Below are positions 28,502-38,504 of a stretch of 64,000 nucleotides of DNA, in pieces. Source of the DNA: Amycolatopsis alkalitolerans (GTDB lineage: Bacteria; Actinomycetota; Actinomycetes; Mycobacteriales; Pseudonocardiaceae); NCBI RefSeq assembly GCF_006152065.1, contig NZ_VDFW01000004.1:124001-188000 (forward strand), in the 5' to 3' direction. Under the pieces are notes generated by a model that ran no database searches, was not told where the DNA came from, and saw only the letters and a program-made list of their open reading frames with translations. The position numbers were made by a program, and so were the translations under genes. Position 1 is the first letter of the stretch; the number at the start of each line of letters is the position of its first letter.

Positions 28502-29116
28502 TTGCAGGTCCACACGCGGCACACGCCGGCGTTCGGAGTGGCGCGGATCAGTCTCGCGCCCGGTGAGGCGGTACAGGCCGTGCCCGGCACGCTGATCGCG
28601 AACAGCTTCGGCGTCACCGAGGTGCAGCAGGCGCGCGGGGGTCTGCGCGCGCACGGCAAGGGCTCGCCGTCGGTGTTCACCGCGCCGAAGGAAGGCGGCT
28701 GGGTGGATCTCGCGCCCGAGGGCCCCGGTGACGTCTACCCGCTCGAGTTCGACGGCCGCACCGGCTGGAACGTCGCGAAGCAGGCCTTCCTCGCGCGGCC
28801 GTCCACCGTCCGCGTCGATGCGGGCTGGCAGGCGCTGCAGGCGCTCTTCGGCAGCGACGGCGGCTTTCTCGAGCACTACAGCGGAACCGGACCGCTCGTG
28901 CTCGCCTGCGCCGGCCCGGTCGACGCGCTGACGATCGAGGCAGGTGAGCTGATCACGGTGCGCCCGCAGTACCTGCTGGCCTATCCGGACAGTGTCCAAT
29001 GCCGCCTGCGCGCGCTCGATCCCGCCGGCCCGCAGTCGATCAGGACGGGCGACGGGCTGGCACTCGACTTCGCCGGGCCGGGCACCGTACTGGTTCAGGC
29101 TCGAAAATCTCGGTGA
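28502..29116 (+). CDS. AIM24 family protein (TIGR00266-like)
   Basis: A 204-residue beta-rich protein starting LQVHTRHTPAFGVARISLAP, which matches the family start QVHTRHTPSFGVARL. It continues with GWNVAKQAFLARPSTVRVDA and GFLEHYSGTGPLVLACAGPV. The family is widespread and linked in yeast to mitochondrial membrane organisation; its bacterial role is unknown. The start is TTG 28502 with GGGGGAG (28491-28497) ahead, spacing only 4 bases. No other in-frame start would keep the conserved beginning. It is followed at 101 bp by the cold-shock gene. Confidence 0.85.
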   Translation: MQVHTRHTPAFGVARISLAPGEAVQAVPGTLIANSFGVTEVQQARGGLRAHGKGSPSVFTAPKEGGWVDLAPEGPGDVYPLEFDGRTGWNVAKQAFLARPSTVRVDAGWQALQALFGSDGGFLEHYSGTGPLVLACAGPVDALTIEAGELITVRPQYLLAYPDSVQCRLRALDPAGPQSIRTGDGLALDFAGPGTVLVQARKSR

Positions 29117-29217
29117 ATTAGCCATTGCCCGCCGCCATTAATCCGGTAGCGTGATCGCATCTCGGGACACCGGTTCGGCACGGTCTCCCAGTGTTCTTTG
29201 GTGGCAAGGAGGACGCC

Positions 29218-29424
29218 GTGGCAGTCGGCACGGTCAAATGGTTCAATTCCGAGAAGGGCTACGGGTTCATCGCCTCGCCCGACGGCCCGGACGTATTCGT
29301 CCACTACTCGGCGATTCAGTCCGACGGATTCCGCACCCTCGACGAGGGGGACAAGGTGGAGTTCGAGATCCAGGCCGGCCGCGACGGTCGCAGCCAGGCA
29401 GCGGACGTCCGAAAACTCTCATAG
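29218..29424 (+). CDS. Cold-shock domain protein (CspA type)
   Basis: A 68-residue single cold-shock domain beginning [23 protein letters not shown]1 is KGYGFIA and RNP2 is VFVHYSAI. It binds single-stranded RNA or DNA and acts as an RNA chaperone. GTG 29218 follows an AAGGAGG site (29206-29212) at 5 bases, better than the upstream ATG (29191). It stands close before the kinase gene, 25 bp, but whether they share a message is not clear. Confidence 0.93.
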   Translation: MAVGTVKWFNSEKGYGFIASPDGPDVFVHYSAIQSDGFRTLDEGDKVEFEIQAGRDGRSQAADVRKLS

Positions 29425-29449
29425 CTCTCGGGCGGCTACGCTTCGCTAC

Positions 29450-30796
29450 GTGACAGGCGAAGTGTCGGGGGACCTCACCGGTCGCCGGTTGGGCAATTAC
29501 CGCATCGACGGTGTGCTCGGCAAGGGCGGCATGAGCGTCATGTACAGGGCCACCGACGTCCGGCTCGGGCGCAAGGTGGCCTTGAAGGTGATCGGTGAGC
29601 ACCTCGGTGCGGACGCCGAGTTCCGCGAGCGTTTCGTCGACGAGGCCCGCAACACCTCGGCCATCGATCATGCCAATGTCGTTCCGCTGTACGACTTCGG
29701 CGAGATCGACGGCATGCACTACATCGCGATGCGCCTGGTGGACGGGGCGGATCTGGCGAGCCTGATTTCGGCGGGCCCGATCCCGCCCGACCGCACGCTG
29801 CGACTGCTGGACCAGGTCGCCGACGCGCTGGACAGCCTGCACAACCGGGGCTTGGTGCATCTCGACGTCAAACCGGCCAACGTGCTGGTCACGAGCCGGG
29901 AGTCGGCGCGCGAGCACGTCTACGTCGCGGATTTCGGGCTGACCCGCCGCGGCACGACGGGGCACCGCACCCGTGGCGGTGACTTTCTCGGCTCGCCCAC
30001 CTACGCCGCGCCCGAGCATCTGCGGGGTGAACCGCTCGACGGCCGGACGGACCAGTACGCGCTCGCCTGTGTGCTCTACGCCTGCCTCACCGGCGGGCCG
30101 CCGTTCTCCGGCGACGTGCCGGCCGTCATCAAGGGACACCTGGCCGCGGAACCGCCGCCGGTGTCCCGGGTGGTGTCACTGCCCCCGGCGATCGATGATG
30201 TCGTGCGCAAGGGGATGGCGAAGAACCCGGCCGACCGTTACGACGACTGCGTCGAGCTGATCGCCAGCGCGCGCAAGGCCCTCGGCCCGGCCGCGACGGA
30301 CCAGAGCCCGGAGGTGGTGCGCGTGCAGCCAGGACAGCAGGGCGATCCGGCGGGGTACGGGCAGCAGCCCGGCCGCCCGTGGACGCCGGAATCCCAGCCG
30401 TACCCCCAGCAGCCCGCCCCCCAGCAACCCGGGTGGGGGCAGCAGCCGGGCTGGGGGCAGCAATACCCGCCGCAGCAGCAGTACGGCCCGCCGCAGGGCT
30501 ACCACCAGTCCGGCTACCACAGCCCGCCGTTCGGCGCGCCCCAGCCGGGGTACGGCTACGGCCCGCCGCAGGGGTACCCGCCGCAACAGGCACTGAAGAA
30601 GCGCCGGCTGCTGTGGTTGTGGCTGCTGCTCGGGGCCCTCGTCGTGGCTGGTGCGGTGGTGGCCGTCGTCCTTTTGACGAGGGGCGGTTCGCCGTCCGCG
30701 CCCGAGATCCCCGTCGGCCCGAGCGGCGGCGCGAGCACCGCGCCGTCCTCGAACAATCCGCCGCCCGCCACCATCTCCATCAAGCCGTCTGCCTGA
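29450..30796 (+). CDS. Membrane-anchored Ser/Thr protein kinase (PknB-like), non-RD
   Basis: This 448-residue protein has an N-terminal Hanks-type kinase: glycine loop GKGGMSVMY from about residue 25, ATP Lys46 in VALKVIG, catalytic loop HLDVKPANVLV (137-147, Asp139), DFG at 161-163, and SPTYAAPEH. The catalytic loop has HLD where HRD is usual, so it belongs to the non-RD group, which often needs no activation-loop phosphorylation. Residues about 290-380 are rich in Pro, Gln, Gly and Tyr with repeated PGWGQQ. One transmembrane helix (about 387-409, LLWLWLLLGALVVAGAVVAV) precedes a short extracellular Ser/Pro tail. PASTA repeats are absent. The start GTG 29450 is uncertain; GTG 29462 is also possible. 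Confidence 0.88.
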   Translation: MTGEVSGDLTGRRLGNYRIDGVLGKGGMSVMYRATDVRLGRKVALKVIGEHLGADAEFRERFVDEARNTSAIDHANVVPLYDFGEIDGMHYIAMRLVDGADLASLISAGPIPPDRTLRLLDQVADALDSLHNRGLVHLDVKPANVLVTSRESAREHVYVADFGLTRRGTTGHRTRGGDFLGSPTYAAPEHLRGEPLDGRTDQYALACVLYACLTGGPPFSGDVPAVIKGHLAAEPPPVSRVVSLPPAIDDVVRKGMAKNPADRYDDCVELIASARKALGPAATDQSPEVVRVQPGQQGDPAGYGQQPGRPWTPESQPYPQQPAPQQPGWGQQPGWGQQYPPQQQYGPPQGYHQSGYHSPPFGAPQPGYGYGPPQGYPPQQALKKRRLLWLWLLLGALVVAGAVVAVVLLTRGGSPSAPEIPVGPSGGASTAPSSNNPPPATISIKPSA

Positions 30797-30804
30797 GTGT
30801 GCTT

Positions 30805-30831
30805 CTTGCACTCTGGAGTCGAGAGTGCTAA
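30805..30831 (+). promoter_or_regulatory. CIRCE operator 1 (HrcA site) upstream of groEL
   Basis: CTTGCACTC, a 9-base spacer and GAGTGCTAA match the CIRCE consensus TTAGCACTC-N9-GAGTGCTAA, with 7 of 9 bases in the left arm and 9 of 9 in the right. It is the binding site of the repressor HrcA, released on heat shock. Confidence 0.93.
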
Positions 30832-30839
30832 ACACGAGG

Positions 30840-30866
30840 TTGGCACTCGGCACCGTCGAGTGCTAG
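30840..30866 (+). promoter_or_regulatory. CIRCE operator 2 (HrcA site) upstream of groEL
   Basis: TTGGCACTC, a 9-base spacer and GAGTGCTAG form a second CIRCE, 35 bp downstream of the first, so both centres lie on nearly the same face of the helix. The pair lies 176-237 bp before the groEL start, leaving a long leader. Confidence 0.9.
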
Positions 30867-30909
30867 ACGGGCGGTCGCCGACCGCTCGCCTGAAAGGTCG
30901 GGACGGTGA

Positions 30910-32673
<1,764 letters not shown>

Positions 32674-32690
32674 GGTCGTCCATTAGTGCC

Positions 32691-32730
32691 CGGAAGGGGC
32701 TTCGGCGTTTCGGCGCCGGAGCCCCTTCCG
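32691..32730. terminator. Hairpin after groEL, shared with the convergent PspC gene
   Basis: CGGAAGGGGC (32691-32700) pairs perfectly with GCCCCTTCCG (32721-32730), with a GC-rich inner loop that can pair further. It lies between the convergent groEL and pspC-like genes and can terminate both. Confidence 0.78.
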
Positions 32731-32731
32731 C

Positions 32732-32944
32732 TTATTCGGCGGTGTCTTCGGGCGTGATGAACCAGCAGGCGCCGTAGACGAGCGCGGCCGCGCCGCCGCT
32801 GAAGACGGTGAGCGCGACCATCGCGATCCGCAGGATCGACGCGTCCACGCCGAGGTACTCGGCCCAGCCGCCACAGACTCCGGCGATCATGCGGTCGCTC
32901 GTGCTGCGGCGGAGCTTTTTGATGGTGTTCACGTTGTTTGTCAT
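32732..32944 (-). CDS. PspC-domain small membrane protein
   Basis: A 70-residue protein reading LRRSTSDRMIAGVCGGWAEY, LGVDASILRIAMVALTVFSG and ending YGACWFITPEDTAE, which is a stand-alone PspC domain with one membrane helix. PspC domains take part in membrane-stress responses; in actinobacteria free-standing copies have no known partner. ATG 32944 with the family start is preferred over the longer frame to 33085. Confidence 0.88.
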   Translation of the reverse strand: MTNNVNTIKKLRRSTSDRMIAGVCGGWAEYLGVDASILRIAMVALTVFSGGAAALVYGACWFITPEDTAE

Positions 32945-33072
32945 GACTCCATGGTCGGCCGGGCAGACCCCGTGGACATCAGGGAACGGCCCTGAACCCA
33001 CCCGGGTTTCCATCCCTGAGCTGGAGCTGGTCCACGTGGGCAGTACGCGATCTCCGCTATAGAGTCGGTGCC

Positions 33073-35439
33073 ATGCCGGGTTCACTGCTGGGTACCGAGG
33101 TCCGCCGTGTCGAAGATCCGGAGCTGCTTCGCGGTCAGGGCAGCTATGTGGGCAATCTCCAGTTCGAGGGCGCGCTGCACGTGGCGTTCGTGCGCTCCCC
33201 GTTCGCGCACGCGCTGATCACCGCGATCGACACCACGGAGGCCGCGAAGGCCTCCGGGGCCGTCGCCGTCTACACGGCCGAGGATCTCGGGCTGCCGTCG
33301 TTGCCGGCGTTCCTCGAAGTCAACGCGCAGTGCGTGCGGTATCCGCTGGCGTCCGACCGGGTGCGGTTCGTCGGTGAGCCCGTGGCTGCGGTCGTGGCCG
33401 AGTCGGCGGTCGCCGCGGCGGACGCGCTCGAACTGGTGGACGTCGACTACGAGCCGCTGCCCGCGGTCATCGACCCGGAGCAGGCGCTTGACCCCGATGC
33501 GCCCACTCAGTTCCCGGAGCTGGGCTCCAACATCGCGACCGGAGCCCGCGACGCGGACGACGAAGTGCTGGCCGGGGCCGACGTGGTGGTGCGCGCTCGG
33601 ATCGAGAACCAGCGTCTTGCCGTCGCCCCGATGGAGGGCAACGCGATCGCGGCCCTTCCCGGTGATGGCGACTACGACGCGACGGTGTACGTCTCGACCC
33701 AGATGCCGCACGGGTTCCGCGCGGCCGTGTCGAAGGTGTTCGGCTGGGAGACCGACCGGGTCCACGTGGTGACCCCGCATGTGGGTGGCGGGTTCGGCGG
33801 CAAGGCGGGGATCATCGCCGAGCACGCGGTGGTCATCGAGGCGTGCCGGCGGCTCGGACGGCCCGTGCGGTGGACCGAAACCCGTTCCGAGAACCTGCAG
33901 GCGATGCCGCACGGCCGAGGTCAGGTGCAGTTCGGCGAACTCGGCCTGCGCTCCGACGGCACCATCGTCGGCCTGCGCGCCCGCGTCATCGGTGACACCG
34001 GTGCGTACGCGGGCTTCGGCGGCGGGCTCGCGCTCGGGCCGACGCGCACCATGGTGCAGGGTGTCTACGACATCCCGAAGCTCAGCTACGCGGGCATCGC
34101 CGCGCTGACGAACACCACGCCGATGGGCGCCTTCCGCGGTGCCGGGCGCCCGGAGGCGGCCGCGATGCTGGAGCGGCTGGTGGACCTGGCCGCGGCCGAA
34201 CTGGACATCGATCCGGCCGAACTGCGCCGGCGTAACTTCCTGAAGCCGGACCAGTTCCCGTACACGACGCTGACCGGCGCGAGCTACGACACCGGTGACT
34301 ACGACCTCCCGCTGCGCGAGGCGCTGCGGATCGCCGGGTACGAGGACCTGCGGGCCGAGCAGGCGCGGCGGATCGAAGCCGGGGAGAGCGCGCTGCTGGG
34401 CATCGGGATGTCGGCCTATGTGGAGATCACCGGGGGCGGCGCGGGCGAGTTCGCGGCGGTCGAGATCGACACCGACGGCGGCGCGCGGATCAAGGTCGGC
34501 ACCTCCGGGCACGGCCAGGGGCATCCGACGGCGTTCTCGATGCTCGTCGCGGACGCGCTGGGCATCCCGCTGGAGCGGGTGCGGTTCCTGCAGTCGGACA
34601 CCGCCGAGGTGCCGCGCGGTGGCGGGACCGGTGGCTCGCGTTCGCTGCAGTTGGGCGGCAGTGCCGTGCACGAGGCGGCGGAACTCGTGTTGCGGCGGGC
34701 GAAAGAACTGGCCGCGTCCAAACTGGAGGCCGCGGTCGACGACATCGTGCTGACCGAGGACGGAACCCTTGGCGTCCAAGGTGTTCCGACGGCGACGATG
34801 ACGTGGGCGGAGCTGGCTTCGGTCGCACAGGAGGAGGGCACGCCGCTCGCCGAGTCCACGGACTTCAAACCGGCCGGGGCGACCTTCCCGTTCGGCGCGC
34901 ACGTTTCCGTCGTCGAAGTCGACACCGAGACGGGGTATGTGAAGCCGTTGCGCCACGTGGCGGTGGACGACTGCGGCCGCGTGCTGAACCCGCTGCTCGT
35001 GCGAGGACAGCAGCAGGGCGGCGCGGTGCAGGGGATCTCGCAGGCGCTGTGGGAGCAGGTCCTCTTCGACGAGGACGGCAACCCGGTGACGGCCTCGTTC
35101 GCCGACTACCTGGTTCCTTCCGCGGCCGACGTGCCCGATCTCGAAGCGTCCAACACGGAGACTCTCTCGCCACGGAACCCGTTGGGCGCCAAGGGAATCG
35201 GCGAATCCGCGACGGTCGGTTCGACGCCCGCGGTGCAGAACGCGGTGATCGACGCGGTGCGGCATCTCGGCGTGCGGCATATCGACATCCCGGCCACCCC
35301 GCAGCGGGTATGGCAGGCGATCCAGGCCGCCCGGTCAGGCGAACCGACCGACCCCTGGCGCGAGCCCCCCGCGGCCTTCGACACCCTCCCGATCCGCGAA
35401 AGCGCCAAGTCCGAGGACGCCGACGAAGCCGTCGCCTAA
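33073..35439 (+). CDS. Xanthine dehydrogenase-family molybdopterin-binding large subunit
   Basis: The 788-residue protein is the molybdenum-binding subunit of a hydroxylase (xanthine oxidase family, CoxL-like). The active-site loop is GAFRGAGR (352-359), the form II type (AYRGAGR) rather than AYxCSFR of true CO dehydrogenase, and Glu711 in KGIGESATVG is the catalytic base. It is normally one of three subunits (with FAD and 2Fe-2S subunits), but no coxM or coxS-like gene lies within this window. It is therefore an orphan large subunit, as some actinobacteria carry. MoeA at 27226 could supply cofactor. The substrate is unknown. Confidence 0.9.
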   Translation: MPGSLLGTEVRRVEDPELLRGQGSYVGNLQFEGALHVAFVRSPFAHALITAIDTTEAAKASGAVAVYTAEDLGLPSLPAFLEVNAQCVRYPLASDRVRFVGEPVAAVVAESAVAAADALELVDVDYEPLPAVIDPEQALDPDAPTQFPELGSNIATGARDADDEVLAGADVVVRARIENQRLAVAPMEGNAIAALPGDGDYDATVYVSTQMPHGFRAAVSKVFGWETDRVHVVTPHVGGGFGGKAGIIAEHAVVIEACRRLGRPVRWTETRSENLQAMPHGRGQVQFGELGLRSDGTIVGLRARVIGDTGAYAGFGGGLALGPTRTMVQGVYDIPKLSYAGIAALTNTTPMGAFRGAGRPEAAAMLERLVDLAAAELDIDPAELRRRNFLKPDQFPYTTLTGASYDTGDYDLPLREALRIAGYEDLRAEQARRIEAGESALLGIGMSAYVEITGGGAGEFAAVEIDTDGGARIKVGTSGHGQGHPTAFSMLVADALGIPLERVRFLQSDTAEVPRGGGTGGSRSLQLGGSAVHEAAELVLRRAKELAASKLEAAVDDIVLTEDGTLGVQGVPTATMTWAELASVAQEEGTPLAESTDFKPAGATFPFGAHVSVVEVDTETGYVKPLRHVAVDDCGRVLNPLLVRGQQQGGAVQGISQALWEQVLFDEDGNPVTASFADYLVPSAADVPDLEASNTETLSPRNPLGAKGIGESATVGSTPAVQNAVIDAVRHLGVRHIDIPATPQRVWQAIQAARSGEPTDPWREPPAAFDTLPIRESAKSEDADEAVA

Positions 35440-35450
35440 CCCCGAGATCT

Positions 35451-35513
35451 ACGTTCGAGACGCCAAGTTCGACGTTCAAGACGCCGAACTCGACATTCAG
35501 AACGGTCAGCTCG
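35451..35513. repeat. Three 21-bp tandem repeats at the menC 3' end
   Basis: Units at 35451-35471, 35472-35492 and 35493-35513 begin ACGTTCGAGACG, ACGTTCAAGACG and ACATTCAGAACG, with two of three ending in G-C-x-A-x-x-TCG. A fourth partial unit (ACATCCG) follows. The period of 21 keeps the frame open; on the minus strand it would read repeats like LNVEFGV LNVELGV. The unit runs into the last 8 bases of menC. Confidence 0.75.
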
Positions 35514-36456
35514 ACATCCGCCGGCTCGCTTCGACCCGTTCGAGTCGTGCGAGCCAGTGGTCCCGCACGTCGGCAGGCGCCGCCACATTCTCGGCCAGGT
35601 CCGGCTCCGGCGCAGTCCTCGGCACCGGCAGGTAACCGTCCGCAGGGGACAGCTCCGCGCTGGTGACATCCCCGGTCAGCAAGGATCGTGTCCCAAGCCC
35701 GCACGCGAACTCCAGCGAAGGCAGCGCCCCGGCGAGTGCGAGCCCCGCCGCCAGGCCGACACTCGTCTCCACCGCGGACGAGACCACGCAAGGCAGCCCG
35801 CATGCCTCGGCCACCTCGAGCGCCCTCCGCACACCGCCGAGGGGCGCGACCTTGATCACCGCGACGTCCGCAGCGCCGGCGACGGCCACTTTCAACGGAT
35901 CCTCGGCCCGCCGGATCGACTCGTCCGCGGCGATGCGCACCCCGACCTGCCGCCGGACGGCGGCGAGGTCCTCGATGGACGGGCAGGGTTGCTCGACGTA
36001 CTCCAGCCCGCCGGCGGCCCGGTCCAGTTCGCGGATCGACTTCACCGCGGTATCGACGTCCCAGGCCATGTTCGCGTCCACCCGGATCGCACCACCCCGA
36101 CCGAGCGCCGAGCGGACCGCGGCGACCCGATCGCAATCGTCCACAAGGGACGAACGGGGATCGGCCACCTTGACCTTCGCGGTGCGGCAGCCCGAGGCGA
36201 CCACCAGTTCGTGCGCCCGCTCCGGCGAGACGACCGGAACCGTGGTGTTCACCTCGACCCGGTCGCGCACCGGCGCCGGCCAGCCGACTTCGCTCGCCTC
36301 CACCGCCGAGGCCAGCCACGGGGAGCTTTCCGCGTCCGAGTAGTCGGCGAACGGGCAGAATTCGCCCCACCCCGCCGGCCCCCGCAGCAGCACACCCTCC
36401 CGGACGGTGATGCCGCGGAACCGGTTGTGCAGGGGGATGGCGTACACGAGGCGCAT
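35506..36456 (-). CDS. menC: o-Succinylbenzoate synthase (MenC)
   Basis: Dehydrates SHCHC to o-succinylbenzoate in menaquinone synthesis. The 316-residue enolase-superfamily protein has the catalytic lysine region in CRTAKVKVADPR, metal ligands in AIRVDANMAWDVD, LEYVEQPCPS and IAADESIR, and the second Lys in VAVIKVAPLGGV. It begins RLVYAIPLHNRFRG; ATG 36456 is chosen, with ATG 36465 as the alternative (two ATGs nine bases apart). It follows the peptidase gene by 12-21 bp on the same strand. Other men genes are absent. Confidence 0.93.
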   Translation of the reverse strand: MRLVYAIPLHNRFRGITVREGVLLRGPAGWGEFCPFADYSDAESSPWLASAVEASEVGWPAPVRDRVEVNTTVPVVSPERAHELVVASGCRTAKVKVADPRSSLVDDCDRVAAVRSALGRGGAIRVDANMAWDVDTAVKSIRELDRAAGGLEYVEQPCPSIEDLAAVRRQVGVRIAADESIRRAEDPLKVAVAGAADVAVIKVAPLGGVRRALEVAEACGLPCVVSSAVETSVGLAAGLALAGALPSLEFACGLGTRSLLTGDVTSAELSPADGYLPVPRTAPEPDLAENVAAPADVRDHWLARLERVEASRRMSS

Positions 36457-36477
36457 GGCGCCCATTGTCGCAGCCGT

Positions 36478-37614
36478 TCAGCTCAGCGCGTGCAGCACAG
36501 CCGCGGCGAGCGCGGTGCGTTCGAGCATGCCGGTGACACTGATGTGCTCGTGCCGCGCGTGCGCGCCATCGCCGACCGCGCCGAACCCGTCGAGCACGGG
36601 AATCCCGAGCGCGGCGACGAAATTGCCGTCGCTCGCGCCGCCGACCGAACACTCGCGCAGGTCGAGGCCCACTTCGGCGGCGAGCACGCGAGCGCGTTCG
36701 TAGAGGCCGGCTGTGGTCTCCGTGCGCTCCATCACCGGCCGGTTCCAGCCGCCGGACACGGTGAGCGTCGCGCGCGGGTCGTGCGGGCGCAGGTCCGCCA
36801 GCGCGCGGTCGATCCGCTCGGCCTCCTCCTGGCTCGCGACCCGGACGTCAAGCTGGGCGCTCGCCTTGCCGGCGGCCACGTTCGTGCCTGTCCCGCCTTC
36901 GAGCAAGCCGACGTTCACCGTGGTGCCCTTGCCGAGGTCGGACAGTGCGTGCAGGTACAGCACGACGCGCGCGATCTCGTCGATCGCGCTGCATCCCTTT
37001 TCCGGGTCGAGACCGGCGTGCGCCTCGATGCCGGTCGCGTCGACGCGGAAGATGCCGACGCCCTTGCGGGCGGTCTTGATCGCGCCGTCCGCGCTCGCCT
37101 CGAGTACCAGCGCCGCCGCCGCGCCCGCCGCCTCCGCCTCGATCACCGGACGCGAGGACATGCTGCCCGTTTCCTCGTCGCCGGTGAGCAGCAAGCGGAT
37201 CGGCGGGCGTTCGAGCCCCGCCGCGGAAAGCGCTTTCAGTGCCCATACGGCATGCACGAGACCGGATTTCATGTCGAAGATGCCTGGCCCGGTGCCACGA
37301 TCGCCGTCGATCCGGAACGGGATTTCGGCGAGCGTGCCCAGCGGCCAGACCGTGTCGTAGTGACACAGCACCAGGACCGGCTTCTCGCCGCGACCCGGGT
37401 AGTCGCGCACCTCGATGTCGCCCCGCGCACCGCCGTCGACCCGGTGGAGCCGCTGGGGCTCGCCGAGCCGCTCGTCGAGCCAGGAACCCAGCCACGCCAA
37501 TGTGGAGTTCAGGGAATCCTTGTCACTGCTGGGAGATTCGAGCTCGACGTACGCCCGCAGGTCCGCGAGCATGTCGCCCCGATGCCCGGTTACCCAGTCC
37601 AGCAACGCTTTCAT
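36478..37614 (-). CDS. M20-family metallopeptidase (glutamate carboxypeptidase type)
   Basis: A 378-residue dinuclear zinc peptidase. Metal ligands and acid/base are visible as VLCHYDTVWPLGT, GPGIFDMKSGLVHA and LLTGDEETGS; the dimerisation domain follows and the last ligand is in ARHEHIS near the C terminus. It resembles glutamate carboxypeptidase (CPG2-like) more than succinyl-diaminopimelate desuccinylase. Start ATG 37614 with AAGGAG 6-9 bases ahead is favoured over the longer frame from 37755. Its ribosome site is only 2 bases past the stop of the RpiR gene, 11 bp apart, so it shares that operon and may be controlled by RpiR. Confidence 0.9.
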   Translation of the reverse strand: MKALLDWVTGHRGDMLADLRAYVELESPSSDKDSLNSTLAWLGSWLDERLGEPQRLHRVDGGARGDIEVRDYPGRGEKPVLVLCHYDTVWPLGTLAEIPFRIDGDRGTGPGIFDMKSGLVHAVWALKALSAAGLERPPIRLLLTGDEETGSMSSRPVIEAEAAGAAAALVLEASADGAIKTARKGVGIFRVDATGIEAHAGLDPEKGCSAIDEIARVVLYLHALSDLGKGTTVNVGLLEGGTGTNVAAGKASAQLDVRVASQEEAERIDRALADLRPHDPRATLTVSGGWNRPVMERTETTAGLYERARVLAAEVGLDLRECSVGGASDGNFVAALGIPVLDGFGAVGDGAHARHEHISVTGMLERTALAAAVLHALS

Positions 37615-37625
37615 ATCCGTCTCCT

Positions 37626-38438
37626 TTAGTCTTCGAAGGCGTGCAATGCGCGACCGAGTCGCTCGCCCTCTTCGAGGCGATCGCTGCCGCAATAGCCGAC
37701 GGCGCCGAGCGTGAGCGCGAGGGACAGGCTGCTGACCGCGGTCATCGATGCCCATGCCCCGGGAGCGTTGAGCGAGACCCGCAGGACGAGCTTCGCGTGT
37801 GCAGCAAGCGAAGGGCTGCCGTCGTCGGTGATCAGCAGGATCGGTACGTCCCGGGCGGCGAACAGCCGTCCGATTTCGGCGGTGCTCGCGCTGTAGCGCC
37901 GGAAGGTGAGCGCCACCAGCAGGTCACCGGCGCGGACGTCGAGCAGTGCTTCCGGCTCGTGCAGGGCGGTGGGGCCGAGCTTTCGGACGCGATCGCGGAC
38001 GCGGTTGAGCGAGTAGGCGAGCATCTCGGCCGGCGGCTGCGAAGCGCGGCCGCCGACGACCCAGATAGTGCGAGCTTCGGCGATCATGCGGGCGGCGCCG
38101 TCGAGCAGATCTTCGGGCAGGCCACGCAGCTGTTCGAGGTTCCGCAACTCGCGCTCCCACAGCAAAGCGAAGCGGCCTTCGCCCTGCGCGGGGAGGGCAG
38201 GTGGCGCGAGCGCGGTGCGCAGCTCGTGGCGGACCTCGTCCTGCAGGCGTGGATAGCCGTCGAAGCCGAGCCGTTGCGCGAAGCGCGTGATACTCGCGGC
38301 GCTCACGGAGAGGCGTTCGGCGATTTCGGCCGCGCGCAGGAACGGGACTTCGTCGCGGTGGTGGAGCAGGTACTCCGCGATGAGCCGGTCGGTTTTCGAC
38401 AGGTCGTCCGCCCGTTCGCGGATCCGTTCGGCCAGCAC
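37626..38438 (-). CDS. RpiR/MurR-family transcriptional regulator
   Basis: This 270-residue protein has an N-terminal HTH (AAEIAERLSVSAASITRFAQ, then RLGFDGYPRLQDEVRHEL) and a C-terminal SIS domain (IWVVGGRASQPPAEMLAYSL). RpiR-type proteins bind phosphorylated sugars and regulate sugar or wall-sugar genes. The start is GTG 38438 with GGAGCGG ahead. The gene directly precedes the M20 peptidase and has a 12-bp-arm palindrome in its promoter region, which fits autoregulation. The natural ligand is unknown. Confidence 0.9.
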   Translation of the reverse strand: MLAERIRERADDLSKTDRLIAEYLLHHRDEVPFLRAAEIAERLSVSAASITRFAQRLGFDGYPRLQDEVRHELRTALAPPALPAQGEGRFALLWERELRNLEQLRGLPEDLLDGAARMIAEARTIWVVGGRASQPPAEMLAYSLNRVRDRVRKLGPTALHEPEALLDVRAGDLLVALTFRRYSASTAEIGRLFAARDVPILLITDDGSPSLAAHAKLVLRVSLNAPGAWASMTAVSSLSLALTLGAVGYCGSDRLEEGERLGRALHAFED

Positions 38439-38449
38439 GCCCGCTCCGT

Positions 38450-38489
38450 AAGATCGATTGCAGTGAAGTCGATGGTCGCAATCGATCTT
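38450..38489. promoter_or_regulatory. 12-bp-arm palindrome in the promoter region of the RpiR-peptidase operon
   Basis: AAGATCGATTGC (38450-38461) and GCAATCGATCTT (38478-38489) are perfect reverse complements separated by 16 bases. The element lies 12-51 bp before the GTG of the RpiR gene, where a promoter would be. Length and position make it a strong operator candidate, most simply for RpiR itself. Confidence 0.65.
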
Positions 38490-38504
38490 TCGAATTGCAA
38501 GTGC

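Noticed and set aside
33082-35280. A 732-residue open frame on the minus strand inside the molybdenum hydroxylase gene
   Set aside because: It is a shadow of the plus-strand gene in high-GC DNA; it is rich in His, Arg and Gly and shows no family motif.
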